Assembly: GCF_032362555.1 (NCBI RefSeq) | Contig: NC_083505.1 | Span: 3,525,501 to 3,589,500 of the forward strand | Reading direction: 5' to 3' | Source of the DNA: Amyelois transitella | Lineage: Eukaryota; Arthropoda; Insecta; Lepidoptera; Pyralidae | Length of the DNA: 64,000 nucleotides | Part shown: piece after piece, positions 45,696-57,737 of the stretch | How the letters are laid out: every line of letters starts with the position of its first letter | Numbering within the stretch: the first letter of the stretch is position 1 | Translations under genes and position numbers: made by a program | The notes under the pieces: generated by a model | Told to the model about the DNA's origin: nothing | What the model saw: only the letters and a program-made list of their open reading frames with translations | Database searches by the model: none

Positions 45696-48600
45696 TCACT
45701 GCTGAAATGTAGGATTCGCAAACTCAATACTGGGATCCACATAAAACGGGTTTCTCATGACTTCAAAACCTGCCTCTTTCGCTTCTCTGGCGAATTTATC
45801 ATATTCTTTGGCATCATAATAGTCCACCAGGATCTTCCAGATGATAACTGTTAGTATGCCGACCAACAGTACTGTACCAATAGCTATTCCAACTGGAACT
45901 GAAAATAGATTGATGCAATGTTACCTAGATAACAAGTTTTGCCGTGTTTCCAACACTTGAAAATAGAACCTCTCTATTCAGAAAACACTTTTACCTAGTG
46001 CAATAACCGTTACATAACCCACGTACTATAGGTATTTAACAGAAAAACCAAACCTGCCCCCATAACAGGAGTCACTCCATGTAATTTATTAGGTAAGGTA
46101 GGTGGTACCTTACCTATTTCTGAATCTTTCCCATCGAGGAATGATACAACCGTAATAAATATAATAAAAATTTTAAATGTTCAACTTAATAACTACAACA
46201 ACTTGAAAACTGATAAACAATTAAACTTCCAGCTAATTAATTACACAACATTTATACATACCCCAAACATCGGCTTCGGGAGGCACTTCCAACTGGTCCT
46301 GTATGACTATGTGCAATTTCCGATCATTTTTATCATAGTAATGCCTGAAAACAATCGAGGTGCCATTTTCTAGAGTTTTCTTGCACCACTCCCCGCGTCG
46401 ACCCTTTGCGTTCATATTTGTTCTATTGACAATACCGACCACAGCACGGATATCCTTATTGCAATTAGTTTTGTGGTAGTAGTTACATTCTACTATTGTT
46501 TCAAGCACTTTGCATCGTCTGTCTGCACATTCATCACAACTGTCGCAAAAAGCTCCATCGTAGCTTTTTTCCTTGGCTCCTCTTTTTGCGCAAACGCACT
46601 CGCCACAAACGCATTCGCCGTTACCTGAGCATATCTGAAAATTTTCTTTCTTGGATGATGTTGTTTTACCTTGATATTGTAGATCAAAATAATTTTTAAA
46701 ACCTTCGTTATTAAACTTTTTTCCAATGATAGCCGTAATTTCATATTAATATAAATCTGTAGATATTAAACACAAAGTCAATACTTTGTGTTTGTAATTG
46801 TCCAGCCAGCCATTCAATAATGCATGCAAGGATTTACTATAAAACAAAAATCAGACAAATTCTTTAAATACATATTAGACCTAGCTTCATATTATTTAAA
46901 GTCATTATCATCCTTGACTACGTTGTTAGTTATTCCTTTGTTATCCAGGAAAAACTTACTTTTTTAGAGTACGGGTCAATACAATCAGTGTTGCCGGCTG
47001 GACAATTACAATCTTGCCCTTTCCAGTTTTCAAAGCAATTGCACTTCCCTAAATGACAGCGTCCGTGGCCAGCACAAAGCAGGTTATTGACTCTAAGGCA
47101 TGCTTTGTCATCGAATTCGCAGAAAGTCCCAGAAAAATCATCCTTGCAATCGCATTTGCCGCAACTGTTTAAAAAATTAAATGTCAATTTTAGTTGGCTT
47201 GGTATGTTTCTATTAATAATTAGGGAAAACTAAGCTAACTCGACAGTACAAACGACCACTCGTGTTTTTATGTACTAAACTTTATAACTTCAGATTTATT
47301 AGAAATGTTCATTTCATCATGACTTGCCGGGGATTCGAACCCAGGATCTTGGGCATCAGAGACAAACACAAAACCGATTTGCAGAAACAGAGGTTGTTTA
47401 ATGACTATTAATGAAATGAGATAAATGAGATTAAATTTATTAAACTTATTAAGAAAAAAGAAAATAAAAACATTAAAAGCGTATTTGAAGTTTTAAAGAT
47501 TTCATGCTACATATATATACTCGTACAAGTTCTCATTAAAACTAGTATTTATTTACAAAGTTGAATTAGGTAGTTCACATGTGATATATAATATATAATA
47601 TGTTATATAACGTTTCATTTTTACTGGTTTACCTGCAAGTTCCATGCGAGCTGCAATATTGAAGATCTGTCTCATTTGCTTTGCATTTATGAGATTCGCT
47701 TATTCCAGTATCTTCCACAGAACATTGACATTTACTGCCAGATCTAAAATTCAAATAAGTACACATTTGAGTAAACATCGTACCTACTAAAATTATTCAA
47801 TACAGTAATGGTGACACTTAGTTCTCATTTTCTGTTAGTAATATTAAAAGTAATTTAACTCGATATCGAAAACGTAATCATAACATCTAATTTCATGTTC
47901 TCTCTCTTGACCAAAATTTTAATTTATAGATAATAAAAATTACCTCGACTCATAACTACTACTAGACAAAAAACTTACCTCCCTTCATAACATTTACAGA
48001 CACCACATTGATATGACCCATTAGAACTGCATTGTGTGGATTTTAACACAGATTTCTTTTCGCATTCGCACTCACAAAGAACATTTAGTCTAATTGACAG
48101 GCTCTCCATAAGATTCGAAGGACCTATCTTCAATAAAGGCCGCCTCTCCCCATAACAGTTTTTAACTGTTAATTTAGCTTTAATATGTAAGATTTTGTTA
48201 TGAACAATTTTGCAGTTTTCAGTGTTTATACAGTCAGGTTCTAAAGATAATTTTACGTTTGATGGCCAATTCGAATCCAAACTTAACTTCATGACTCTCA
48301 CGGATTCCTGTAAATATGTATGTTTTTTTTATTAGAGTCAGTAAATTTGCACTACATAAAATTATACTATGAATAAAAATTTAAAATTATATTTACCTAA
48401 TGCACATGCATGCATAGTGTACGCAACCAATAAAAATTAAATAGGCAAAAACGCCTCACTTACCAAATATGCATCTCTTATAATTTCAACAATATTGGAT
48501 TGAGCCTTTAATTCTGCATACTTTGCTCCACGGATTGTGTTAGCGAGAGCACTATAATCTGCGCGAACCTCATTAACTGCAGCAAATATTATGATAAATT

Positions 48601-50209
48601 TACCATCAGTAGCGACTTTATTTATTTGACTGACTGATGGATAGTCAAAAGTCAATTGGCCATCATACGAATTATTTTTTAGATGACATTTCATATCATT
48701 TGTTACATCAGCATCCACCATTTTCCCATCGCCTGCGCTGTGATATGTATTATCTGTGCAGAGGATTATTATGCGCCTGGCATCTTTTCGCCATTTCAAT
48801 TCTTCGTCGCACGTCATTGCTTGCATCAAAGCATCGAGACCAGCTTCGGGATCATCGTAATTGGCTCCAAATGGTACAGAAGCAAGAATATCAACAAATT
48901 GTTCTATTTCATCGGTTAATGATAAATGATTCTTGAATGAGTATGCCAAATGATAGTCTGGACTGGAAATATAATAGTATTTTAGTGTGGTTTAAATATG
49001 TAAGTGCTGTAGGTATGTATTTATAATTTTGTGGTTTAATCACATTGTGTGAAATATATTTGGATGGCAAGATCTCTACTACAACTCTATCATAGCTCTA
49101 TCAATCATTATATACTTATAAATTTAGCCAAATTTGAAAACTTTTCTTCATCATTTTCTTACATGTAACAAACAAATAGTTGTAAGAAAACGCTTTGATA
49201 GAAAATAGAAAGAGAAACAGAATAACTTTATTAATATTACAAGCTTCCTACTAAACACCTATTTATGTATCAAAAGTTAAACTTACTCAGCATATGGTAG
49301 CGCCGATTTTTCAATAAAACTTCCAACACCAAACCTGACATTGTTAGTGAAACTCTTTAGTTCTTCATAAAGTTTTTTCCCTTCTTGCATCAGTAATTTC
49401 GTGTGAACTTCCATCGTGTAAGAATGATCCATTAAATAATAAACATCAATTGGGAAATCCTTCGCTGGTTTATAGTGCATATCAAAATTTACAACAAGAC
49501 CCGGTCTAGTGGCTATGTCCAATTTGTGCGGGACAAACTGAATAGCGTCTTTACCTCCCCGAAAATCTCTAGTGATGTAATCTGGTGGTGATACTTTGAC
49601 TTTACTGATAGGATACACACGATGTTTTACTTCACAATTAAATTTTACCTTGCGAGATGTTAAATCCGCTATGGACGTGCAGCGTTGTCCGGTCATGGTG
49701 GGCTAAAAAGATTAAACGATGTAAAGTTAAATATTAAAATGAATGACTGAATTAAACAGTTACAACGAACTTTGTACATACATACATATGGTCACGTCTA
49801 TATCCCTTGCGGGGTATACAGAGCCAACAGTCTTGGAAAGACTGAATGACCACGTTCAGCTATTGGGCTTAATGATAGAATTGAGATTCAAATAGTGACA
49901 GGTTGCTAGCCCATCGCCTAAAAAAAGAATCCCAAGTTTGTTAGCCTATCCCTTAGTCACCTTTACGACATCCATGGGAAAGAGATGGAGTGGTCCTATT
50001 GTTTTTTGCATTGGTGCCGGGAACCACACGGCACTAACTGGCACTGCTATTAAGAGTGAAAACAATAGTTATACCTGAGAACACCACACACAGGATTCTT
50101 CGGCGAAACTAGTGCATGCACCACAAGTCTCATGGCTACTACAACTCAACTCCGAAAGGACAAAAACTACAAACAATTCCACAAATATTACAACAAGTAG
50201 AACCTTCAT
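45696..50209 (-). CDS. Integrin beta subunit (complete), copy 2
   Basis: Exons in coding order: 50209-50075, 49702-49287, 48962-48464, 48307-47979, 47743-47633, 47164-46960, 46634-46262, 45898-45696; phases close to 756 residues plus TGA. Signal peptide (MKVLLVVIFVELFVVFVLS), PSI domain (CGACTSF...CVWC), betaI domain with metal site DHSYT (about residues 137-141, threonine at the last position where serine is usual) and DNTYHSAGDG, then I-EGF modules (CGVCKC, CGKCDC, CECEC-like clusters). One long exon, 46634-46262, joins the last EGF module to the beta-tail. The membrane span is VGIAIGTVLLVGILTVIIW; the tail keeps two motifs, NPFY and NPTF, the standard talin/kindlin-type layout. Exon count and most phases match copy 1, so the pair arose by duplication with inversion. 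A SINE-A lies in intron 1. Confidence 0.95.
47326..47375 (-). repeat. tRNA-like SINE fragment
   Basis: On the minus strand it has a good RNA polymerase III B box, GGTTCGAATCC, within 'gcccaagatcctgggttcgaatccccgg'. There is no cloverleaf around it, so it is a SINE head piece, not a tRNA gene. In the intron 47165-47632 of integrin copy 2. Confidence 0.6.
49776..50036 (-). mobile_element. SINE-A, full-length, intron 1 of integrin copy 2
   Basis: Read from the tail (acatacatacat) at the left to the head (GTGCCGTGTGGTTCCCGGCA on the minus strand) at the right. It has all boxes of the family and few differences from the copy at 22142-22402. It lies in the same orientation as the integrin gene. 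Confidence 0.92.
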
Positions 50210-50589
50210 CTTTAAATTTTAATTCAATACCAGAAAATTAATGCCAATGGCTACATTTGAACAGTTTCTAACAGACTGATAAATTGTAAAACGATTGAGA
50301 GAAGGAAAATACGAATTATAATGCCGTTTGCGTAATATTATATACGTAATGTACTCGTACAAATTGATACCGTGTCTTATGCTTAAACAAATATAATAAA
50401 AAAACAAACAAACATTTATTGCACCCAATCAAAAAGATGGACTTGATACAGAAAACATTGTCATTTTAGAAAAATATGTAACCGTTTAATAAACAAAAGA
50501 TATAGGTAACAGTACAATTATACCATACATTTTGGGAAATGAGCATTTCGGGAATCGGACATTTTAAAACCGATGGAAATTTTGAGAAT

Positions 50590-50915
50590 TGGCTTTTGAA
50601 CCGGTTACATCCTCGCCATTTTGTTTTTATTTTATTTTTTGTTTTTGTTTGGCTTTTACACTAAGCGACTCCTATATGAGACCCGCAACCTTGGCAGGGG
50701 GCATTTTAACGTATATTAAATCATGGTTACACATTCAGTTGACTAGATTTGCAGTTTTCCTTACGATGGTTTCCTCTCCTCTCCCGTTACGGCATCAGCT
50801 AGCACCTAAACTAATGTAGGTACATAACTCAGAAATAGGATTTGAACCTGTGCCGCCACGCGCATTACTGACGCATTTTAGTCGGGCACCTTACCAACCT
50901 AGTGGTAACGTAATG
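50590..50915 (-). mobile_element. tRNA-derived SINE (SINE-B), near full-length
   Basis: On the minus strand it starts with a tRNA-like head: an A-box-like TTGGTAAGGTGCCCG, then the B box GGTTCAAATCC. The body ends with 'ggttgcgggtctcatataggagtcgctta.tgtaaaagcc' and an A-rich tail. The body links it to the partial copies at 18950, 38385 and 44170. It lies just upstream of integrin copy 2. The similar flanks TGAACCGGTTA / TGAACCGATTA may be an aged target duplication. Confidence 0.75.
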
Positions 50916-51886
50916 TGAACCGATTATTCAATTATGTATAATGTCAGTAAATAACTGAGAGAAATAAAGAAATCGCTAGAAAAAATTATAACTTGCTTTG
51001 AACGACGCGTGGCATGATTCATGATGTTCCTACTTATTTTTTTTACACTAGATATAATCCGAGTCATAAGGAAACATTCATATAAATTATATTTAAAGGT
51101 TAGCGCAATATCAAATACACAATATATCGTGTTATAAGTAATTAAATATTCCCAAACAGGAAATAATATATTGTTACAGTATGTACTTACATCGTAACCC
51201 ATGCCATTATGGTGACCATAGTTCCTAATAACCAAAAGAAATGGTTACTTATTGTTTATAAAGTTAAACAAGTTTTATAAATATCATAAAACTGCTTAAT
51301 CGCTTCTGTTGAAATTTGGTACTAGAAAACTACATATTCATGAGTAACTTAGGCTATTTCTATTCTACCTATCTTTGGGAATTTTCTGGAACTAATTAGC
51401 AAATTGTCGCCGAAGCTATTACATTCAGCATTTAACTTAGATACTATTTTCATCTCAAAATGTTTTTTAAACTATAGGTAATTAATCTGAGGTAAATACT
51501 AATTACATTCTCCGTTGAGTTGTTGTTCATAAATTTTAGATGAAAAAAAAAACCATTCACCCAAATGTCTGGGGATTTGAGTTCATATCTTAGGTAATCT
51601 TATCTTAAAGCCCACCCTGTAATGACAAAAACAATAGCTACTGTGGCAGAAATAAAATTAATTTTATAGTAATTCGTTTGAATGAATTTCCGCGAAAACT
51701 TGTGATGAGATGAATCATGCATGGATGGAAGTGAGTGAACGGTGCTCAGTCCAGTCACGCAGCGCCGTGCGTCCGTACGGACGGATTGAACGATAACGCG
51801 CGCAATTTGAAAATCGAACGCGATCCCGGCATTCGACAAAAACAATAAAAAAAATAGAACCGTGTTGATTTCTTAAGAAAAAAAAA
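50916..51886. other. Intergenic region upstream of the third integrin exon
   Basis: Between integrin copy 2 (transcribed leftwards) and the third integrin's first exon (rightwards). AT-rich to about 51700, then a GC-rich stretch of about 110 bp with several CpG just before the start codon, as expected for a promoter or 5' UTR. No further exon is recognised. Confidence 0.5.
51770..51783. promoter_or_regulatory. Perfect 14-bp palindrome upstream of the third integrin
   Basis: CGTCCGTACGGACG, in the GC-rich stretch 104 bp before the ATG. A perfect palindrome at this place could be a dimeric transcription-factor site. That is inference from position and symmetry only. Confidence 0.4.
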
Positions 51887-52039
51887 ATGGCGCCTATTTT
51901 CTTTTTCATGGTGTTGATTACAATTCCGATTCAGTGGATTTTCGCATTTAATTGTAATAGTGTGGAATATGAGACTATTATGGATTGCGATCAGTGTATT
52001 AAATGTGGCGGTCATTGGTGCATTTCACCCGGTCCCAAT
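51887..52039 (+). CDS. First coding exon of a third integrin beta gene (rest beyond the window)
   Basis: ATG at 51887 opens a 51-codon exon ending in a good donor (AAT|GTAAGT, phase 0). It encodes a hydrophobic signal peptide (IFFFMVLITIPIQWIFA) followed by CDQCIKCGGHWCISPGPN, which lines up with the PSI domain starts of copies 1 (CSKCITYPNCVWCAK) and 2 (CGACTSF...CVWCSQ). Both those genes also end exon 1 at phase 0 just after the W-C pair. No matching second exon is visible to 64000, so intron 1 is at least 11.96 kb. A decayed duplicate of exon 1 alone is possible, but the frame is clean. Confidence 0.85.
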
Positions 52040-53582
52040 GTAAGTATTTTTTTTTATTTCTTTTAACCGAGAGTGTTTAGCTAACCTACCTTACACATAA
52101 AATTGTAAGTGCTTACTATGGAACACAAAATGTACCTAACTGTTTAGTTAAGGTTTAATTTTAGTTACAGGGAGGTAGTTATCACATACTTACTGAAAAT
52201 GGTTAAAAGCTTTTTAGACGTTTTACTACCTGCCTTTCCCCGTACAAAGACGTACCTACTTAGGTACGTTTATCATTTTAGGGTACCTACTTACATACAA
52301 AGTTAATAAACTTATTAAAGATATGTATTCAATTTTATTTTTAGACCTAATAATCAAAGAAACAAGTTTTAACTTTTATAAACGAGCACTATTGATTTCT
52401 TTCGTTGATTCATCTCTTAGTCATAAATAAGAAATCTTTTCCTTGTGTTACTCACAAGATGGACTCTTAAATTTTTGTTTGTTTAATAAATTTAATATGC
52501 AGCATTAGACGTAAGGGGGTTATATTCATAATCTGCTCAAAGAAATCTATGAACCAAACAGTTACATAGAGTGGAATACTTTTTTAAATACCTTTAATTT
52601 TATCACGTCTTTATCCCTTACGGGGTTACACGGAACCGTTATCTCCAAAAAGACTGAAAGATCACATTTAGGTTACTAGTTCATCGCCTATAAAAGTAGG
52701 TATAATAGAAACCCTTAAATCACAAATGATCAAAATAGTTACCACAAAGCTCACTACTGATCAGATAAAAGTAAAATTATTTATCAATAAGTAAAAGAGA
52801 ACTTTAAACTCACAAAAGGAAGTAGTAATTACATAGGTCAGTAATGTCTCGATGCTTAAAAATAAGCCCTTACAAACCAAACCCAAGGCTAAGATACCGT
52901 CGCGAGGAAACGGAAGGAAACAATTGAGTCAATAAACGTCTGCTAGCCAAGAATTGATCATGTACGGCATATCCAACTCCAAACGTTAGAGGTAACTAGA
53001 GGACGACGCCCCGTTAAATAAAAAATCCCTTTAATTCCCATTCCCGCGGGAATTTCGAGAAAACCTCTCATAGTGAACTAAGAAAGACTACATAAGTAAC
53101 CTACATACCAAATTTCATGTCAAAACCTAGGGTTTAGGGTAAAGTTTTATATATACATACATATTAAAGATGGATACTGGATCATTTTGAATGTGCGTAA
53201 GGTTTCTCTCTACTCTTAGATTTTTTGAAAGTGTTTTCTCAGGATTTAGTAAACATTCCTCAAGTTCCAAAATCTGGTGCCCAATCGCACTAGATTTTGT
53301 GAAATACAAAAAGCTATTAAAAAAGCACTATATGCTTTGTCTACCGCGTAAGGGATGAAGACGTGGTTATATATTATGTATGGGTACTATGTAATGTTAA
53401 CAATTTGATGATTTTCCAATTCAAAGGAGTAAGGGGACAATCCGAAACCTCAGTGAACCAATTAAAATAGTAAGACTGACAGGTTTACTAATGATGTCAT
53501 TAAAATTCCAATAATAATTATATAAATTAAATTTCCTTGAACGATCTGTTGTTAATAACTTGTAAATAGGCTTTAACTTTTT

Positions 53583-53708
53583 ACATACATACATACATAT
53601 ATATAATCAAGTCTATATCCCTTGCGGGGAAGACAGAGCCAACAGTCTTGAAAAGACTGATAAGCCACGTTCAGCTGTTTGGCTTTATGAAGGAATTGAG
53701 ATTCAAAT
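53583..53708 (-). mobile_element. SINE-A fragment, minus strand
   Basis: The tail (acatacatacatacat) and 3' half ('tatatcccttgcgggg', 'agagccaacagtcttgaaaagactg', 'cacgttcagctgtttggctt', 'aattgagattcaaat'); the head half is absent. A second, plus-strand scrap follows at 53755-53855. Confidence 0.85.
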
Positions 53709-54404
53709 TTTTAATAATTATTAAACATATATAAACTATCACTCTATTCCATCATTATTATCCATTCAGCTGAACGTGACCTTTGAGCATTTTCTGAACA
53801 GTTGGCTCTGTCTAAGTACCTAATAGGAGTTTCAGACATGATGTATGTAAATGTGCAATATACTACAACAGATAATGCAAATATAAAAAGATTGGATGTA
53901 ATGACGCAAATAACATTCCCATGATGCATTTACGCAAGACAAGTGGTGGTCATCACATGTTGAAATTGTAATCTTTTTAATTAGATCCTTTGAAAAAGCG
54001 TATCCTTTACTGACACTTGAATGACTTCAATAATACCTTAAATATCTAAATTGATGTTATTTTATCAAACTATTAAATAAAATTCTAACCACCTAAATTA
54101 ATTTGACCTTTTCTCTTTTCAAATTTAATTTGACCATTAATTTTCAGACACCATCATTATGTAAATTGGTAAATTTGTTTTATCATACAAACACTGATAC
54201 AAGTGCAAAAAAAATCATGTAGAGCTAATTCCAACTTAATCGTAAACTTGATAGATACTTAAGTCAAAGAGACTGAACTAAACTAAACAGTTGTCGCAAA
54301 ATATAAATTACCCTTGCCACACTTACACGTTTTGCAAACATATGGAAGAAGTGAAGGGGTTTAGTATGGCAAAAAATGAATTTACACCAATACGGGAGAG
54401 TATC

Positions 54405-54550
54405 TGCGTCATCAATAAAATCCCGTTAGCTAAAATTGTGGAAATTCCTCTCACAACGTACTTCTAGACCTCACGAAGAATCTAGATGCCAAATTTCAAG
54501 ACTCTAGACCCAGCGGTTTGGGGTGCGCGTTGTCGGTTACTCATCATAAC
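54405..54550 (+). repeat. Diverged interspersed repeat
   Basis: Contains 'gaaattcctctcacaacgtacttctagacc', then 'gatgccaaatttcaagactctaga' and 'cagcggtttggggtgcgcgttg', the same order as in 20312-20450 and 53028-53150. Non-coding. Confidence 0.6.
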
Positions 54551-54849
54551 GGAAGGGTTTTATTTAATGTAAATGAAATAAAAAATATAAAATAAAAAAT
54601 GTAAATTTCCCTTTTGTCAATTTATAAATAGGCATAGAAATTGATTATTTCATATCCGTCAAGTTAATATTTCAACATGCTGTCTCCAGTGTTCAAAGAA
54701 GAACCTAATTATCTGCTTTCCTGCATGATAACACTGACAGCAAAGTTCATTGGTGATAAAATTGACCTTGGTACTTTTACTGTGCCAGTGGAATTCTTTA
54801 TTTTACTCACTACTTCTAAGCTGAGCATATTTGAATACATGTATAGATA

Positions 54850-54930
54850 AAGTCACGCCATTTTCTCGGAAATACAGGCAGAGTCTACATCTTTCTACTT
54901 GCCACGATCCCTACATAGTTCTTTCATATT
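54850..54930 (-). repeat. LINE 3'-end fragment, minus strand
   Basis: Matches the terminal piece of the LINE at 12601-12728 ('cacgcc.ttttc.cggaa..aggcagagtct.c.tctttc.acttgccacgatccctaca') with many differences. Too short to code. Confidence 0.65.
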
Positions 54931-55711
54931 TAAATATACAAGTAGTCAAACATACAGACATGGCGTAACTTTAACAAAACACTGAAAAAAGATAGTGTAT
55001 TTTTAACATAATACAGAATCATAAAAATAAAGGTCATGATATCATATTTCACCTTAAAATCTGGAGTAAAGGTTGAACTTTAGAGCCTCATAATACCATA
55101 TATTTATCGTATGAAATGTTGCGAAGAATTTGAGAGAATCAACTTCATTAAATTACAACTACATATTTTACTTGACTTTCAATTAATTACTTTTATGTAT
55201 CTATTACCTAATATGAGTGACTATTTTGTTACGAAAACATACTACGTCACTTATTCCAATACTTTTAACAGTTACAGTATTTGTATTCAGTCAGTATTAT
55301 GGTTATGATGATCGTTATCTGCTCATCATTCAATGATTGACACTTGTAGAGTTTAATGAGATCATTAAAGCATATCCATCCAAGAACTTAAATGAAAAGT
55401 AACAATCAATAGATGACTATTCATGGAAACTTAACTGACTTTCTACATCATTATGATCACACGTCATTCCCGAAAAGAAATCCGTCTACTTACCAAGTTC
55501 CTGATTTTTGACTGACTTATAAACTGACCGATATTTCAATAACTTTGTTAATCTTTTCTAATATACTGTTTCTCGTAACTTTAATTTCCGTAATTATTAC
55601 GAGAAATCCTCTCTTAATGTACCCCTAGACAATAAGAAACTTACATTATGTAGGTACATATATGTACATTCCCAACAATTTGGACTATGCGTTGTTTATT
55701 ATAAGTCAGTT

Positions 55712-55994
55712 TGTTACGGGATTGTCCTATAGGAAGACCGCTGACCTGTCACATCATTGCACACGGCACCGATGCAATGAATTGCGCAAGTGAAGTAAAG
55801 TGCCGACGCAGCAGCACGTGCAAGCCTCGACGCCCGCCCGGAGACCGGACGCCTCGGCCACTTGGGCTTCACACTTCGACCCATGCACTTACTTGTAATT
55901 AGTCGTAATTATAACTTGTAATTTCATTCTTTTAATAAATTAGTATTTTAAATTTTGGTTTTTTTTGAGACCTCCGACTCGCTGGACCATAATT
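55712..55994 (+). repeat. Left LTR
   Basis: 283 bp, from TGTTACGGGATTG to CCATAATT, with an AATAAA inside. Reads the same as 63007-63289. The primer-binding-type sequence GGCGCAGTC follows directly, as in other errantiviruses. Confidence 0.95.
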
Positions 55995-56388
55995 GGCGCA
56001 GTCTTGGTAGTAGGCTCGAGCTAGGCGTGCGCGATCGCGATCAAGATTTCCGCTGGAATTCAGCCCGAGTCCCGCGTGACTAGCTGGTTCTCGAACCTTC
56101 GTCGAGCTGACCTACTCATCTCTACTCGTCGAGCTGAGGGCGGAGGAGATATCCGATCTTCGATATCACTCAAGAAGGACCAGGTATCGAGACATGATAC
56201 TGTAAGTACGCTACAATTTATTCGTGGTGTTGCTTTCCCTATTTCCTAATTTCCTAGTGTAGTAAACTTCCAAAATTTTTCACCCTCGTAAATTACCTCA
56301 TAGCTCTGCATCCAGGCAGGCTAGAGACACTTTTATTGATAGTAATAGAGAGTTAGATTCATTAGATTTAGATAGTAATAGCGTAGAA

Positions 56389-57702
56389 ATGGCTCAGCAG
56401 CAAATACCATTAGGACAGCCGTCCACTGGGCATGTTGAACCTGACACTATAATTAAGGCCCTTCGATTGGCGCCTGACTTTGATGGCAATCCTCATACAC
56501 TGCCTCGCTTTATACAATTATGCGATCAGATTGTAGGAGCCTATTGGACGGAGGATAACCACCTCACCAATCTGTTCTTGATTAACGGCATACTAAACAA
56601 GATAAAGGGCAATGCCGCATTGACTATAAATGCGAATGGTATTCCATCCGATTGGTTAGGTATCAGAAACCATCTTATTAATAATTTCAGTGACCAAAGA
56701 GATGAGACCACTTTGTATAACGATCTAGCTATGCAAGTTCAAGGTAATAGCTCTCCTCAAGAGTTCTACGATAGGTGTCAGACATTGTTTAGCACTATAA
56801 TGACGTTTGTAACCTTACACGAAAGCATCCCCACGACCGTAACTGCTAAGAGAGACCTGTATAAAAAATTGACAATGCAGGCTTTTGTTCGCGGACTCAA
56901 AGAACCTTTGGGATCTCGTATAAGGTGCATGCGTCCAGAGAGCATGGAGAAAGCATTGGAGTTTGTTCAGGAGGAGTTAAATACTATGTATTTACAGCAA
57001 CGTAATGAAGGACTCCCTAAAAACTTACAAGGGTCATCCGCCTCTAAACCTGTACAGACACCAACGCCATCGCCACAAACTCAACTACCTCAAATACCTA
57101 AACCTTTCACCTTTGGTCCTATGACACAATTTCCACCTCGTCAGAATTTTAATAATTATCAACCTAAACCTAATGCACAATTCCAACTCAATCAAACTAC
57201 ACCTCGCATGCCTACACGCACCCAACAGATGTTCGCAGCACCACCTCGAAATTATAATGCCAATAGTAATATGTTCAGATTACCAAATCGAAATTTTAAT
57301 AATAATGCCGGTCCTCGCCCTATGAGCGGCGTTAATCATTTTACACCAAGAGTTTTACCACCTAGTGGCCATGACTGGACCAAACATGGCAATCCGCCTC
57401 CCACAAATTATTTCAAATCTCGAGATGTGAATCTGAACGAGTGTTATGCTTATGATTCTGATTATAATTACTACCCCGTGTATTACGAACCAGACTATAG
57501 TGACTATAATAACTATAACTACGTTGAACCTATTGACTACGACAGGACTAACTATAATGTTTTTGACGAAAACCTGTATACTGGACAAGGACCGAGTATA
57601 TCGGAAGTGACTTATAATGGACAGACAGATAACCTTCCCCAGCCATCGTCTAGCCAAGCTGAGGATTTTCAGATAGCCAGCCTTACAAAAAAGTTAAAAT
57701 AG
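56389..57702 (+). CDS. gag: gag-type frame of the LTR element
   Basis: 437 residues: a helical capsid-like N-terminal half, then an asparagine/proline/glutamine-rich C-terminal half without an evident zinc knuckle, as in errantiviruses. Assigned by position and composition. Confidence 0.85.
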   Translation: MAQQQIPLGQPSTGHVEPDTIIKALRLAPDFDGNPHTLPRFIQLCDQIVGAYWTEDNHLTNLFLINGILNKIKGNAALTINANGIPSDWLGIRNHLINNFSDQRDETTLYNDLAMQVQGNSSPQEFYDRCQTLFSTIMTFVTLHESIPTTVTAKRDLYKKLTMQAFVRGLKEPLGSRIRCMRPESMEKALEFVQEELNTMYLQQRNEGLPKNLQGSSASKPVQTPTPSPQTQLPQIPKPFTFGPMTQFPPRQNFNNYQPKPNAQFQLNQTTPRMPTRTQQMFAAPPRNYNANSNMFRLPNRNFNNNAGPRPMSGVNHFTPRVLPPSGHDWTKHGNPPPTNYFKSRDVNLNECYAYDSDYNYYPVYYEPDYSDYNNYNYVEPIDYDRTNYNVFDENLYTGQGPSISEVTYNGQTDNLPQPSSSQAEDFQIASLTKKLK

Positions 57703-57737
57703 AAGTTAATCTGCAAACACAACGACAGTTACCCTAT

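Larger units (their letters stand above)
52040..55711 (+). other. Left part of the long intron 1 of the third integrin
   Basis: No coding exon recognised. Rich in transposon scraps: SINE-A pieces at about 52605-52690 (-), 53335-53385 (+), 53583-53708 (-) and 53755-53855 (+); diverged repeats at 53028-53150, 54405-54550 and 55575-55711; and a LINE 3'-end scrap at 54850-54930. The remaining DNA is AT-rich without visible structure. Confidence 0.6.

Noticed and set aside
47326-47375. tRNA gene suggested by a good B box
   Set aside because: No paired acceptor, D or anticodon arms around it; fits a SINE head fragment.
55711-55902. 63-codon open frame near the left LTR
   Set aside because: It lies inside the LTR and is repeated at 63000-63197; not a gene.
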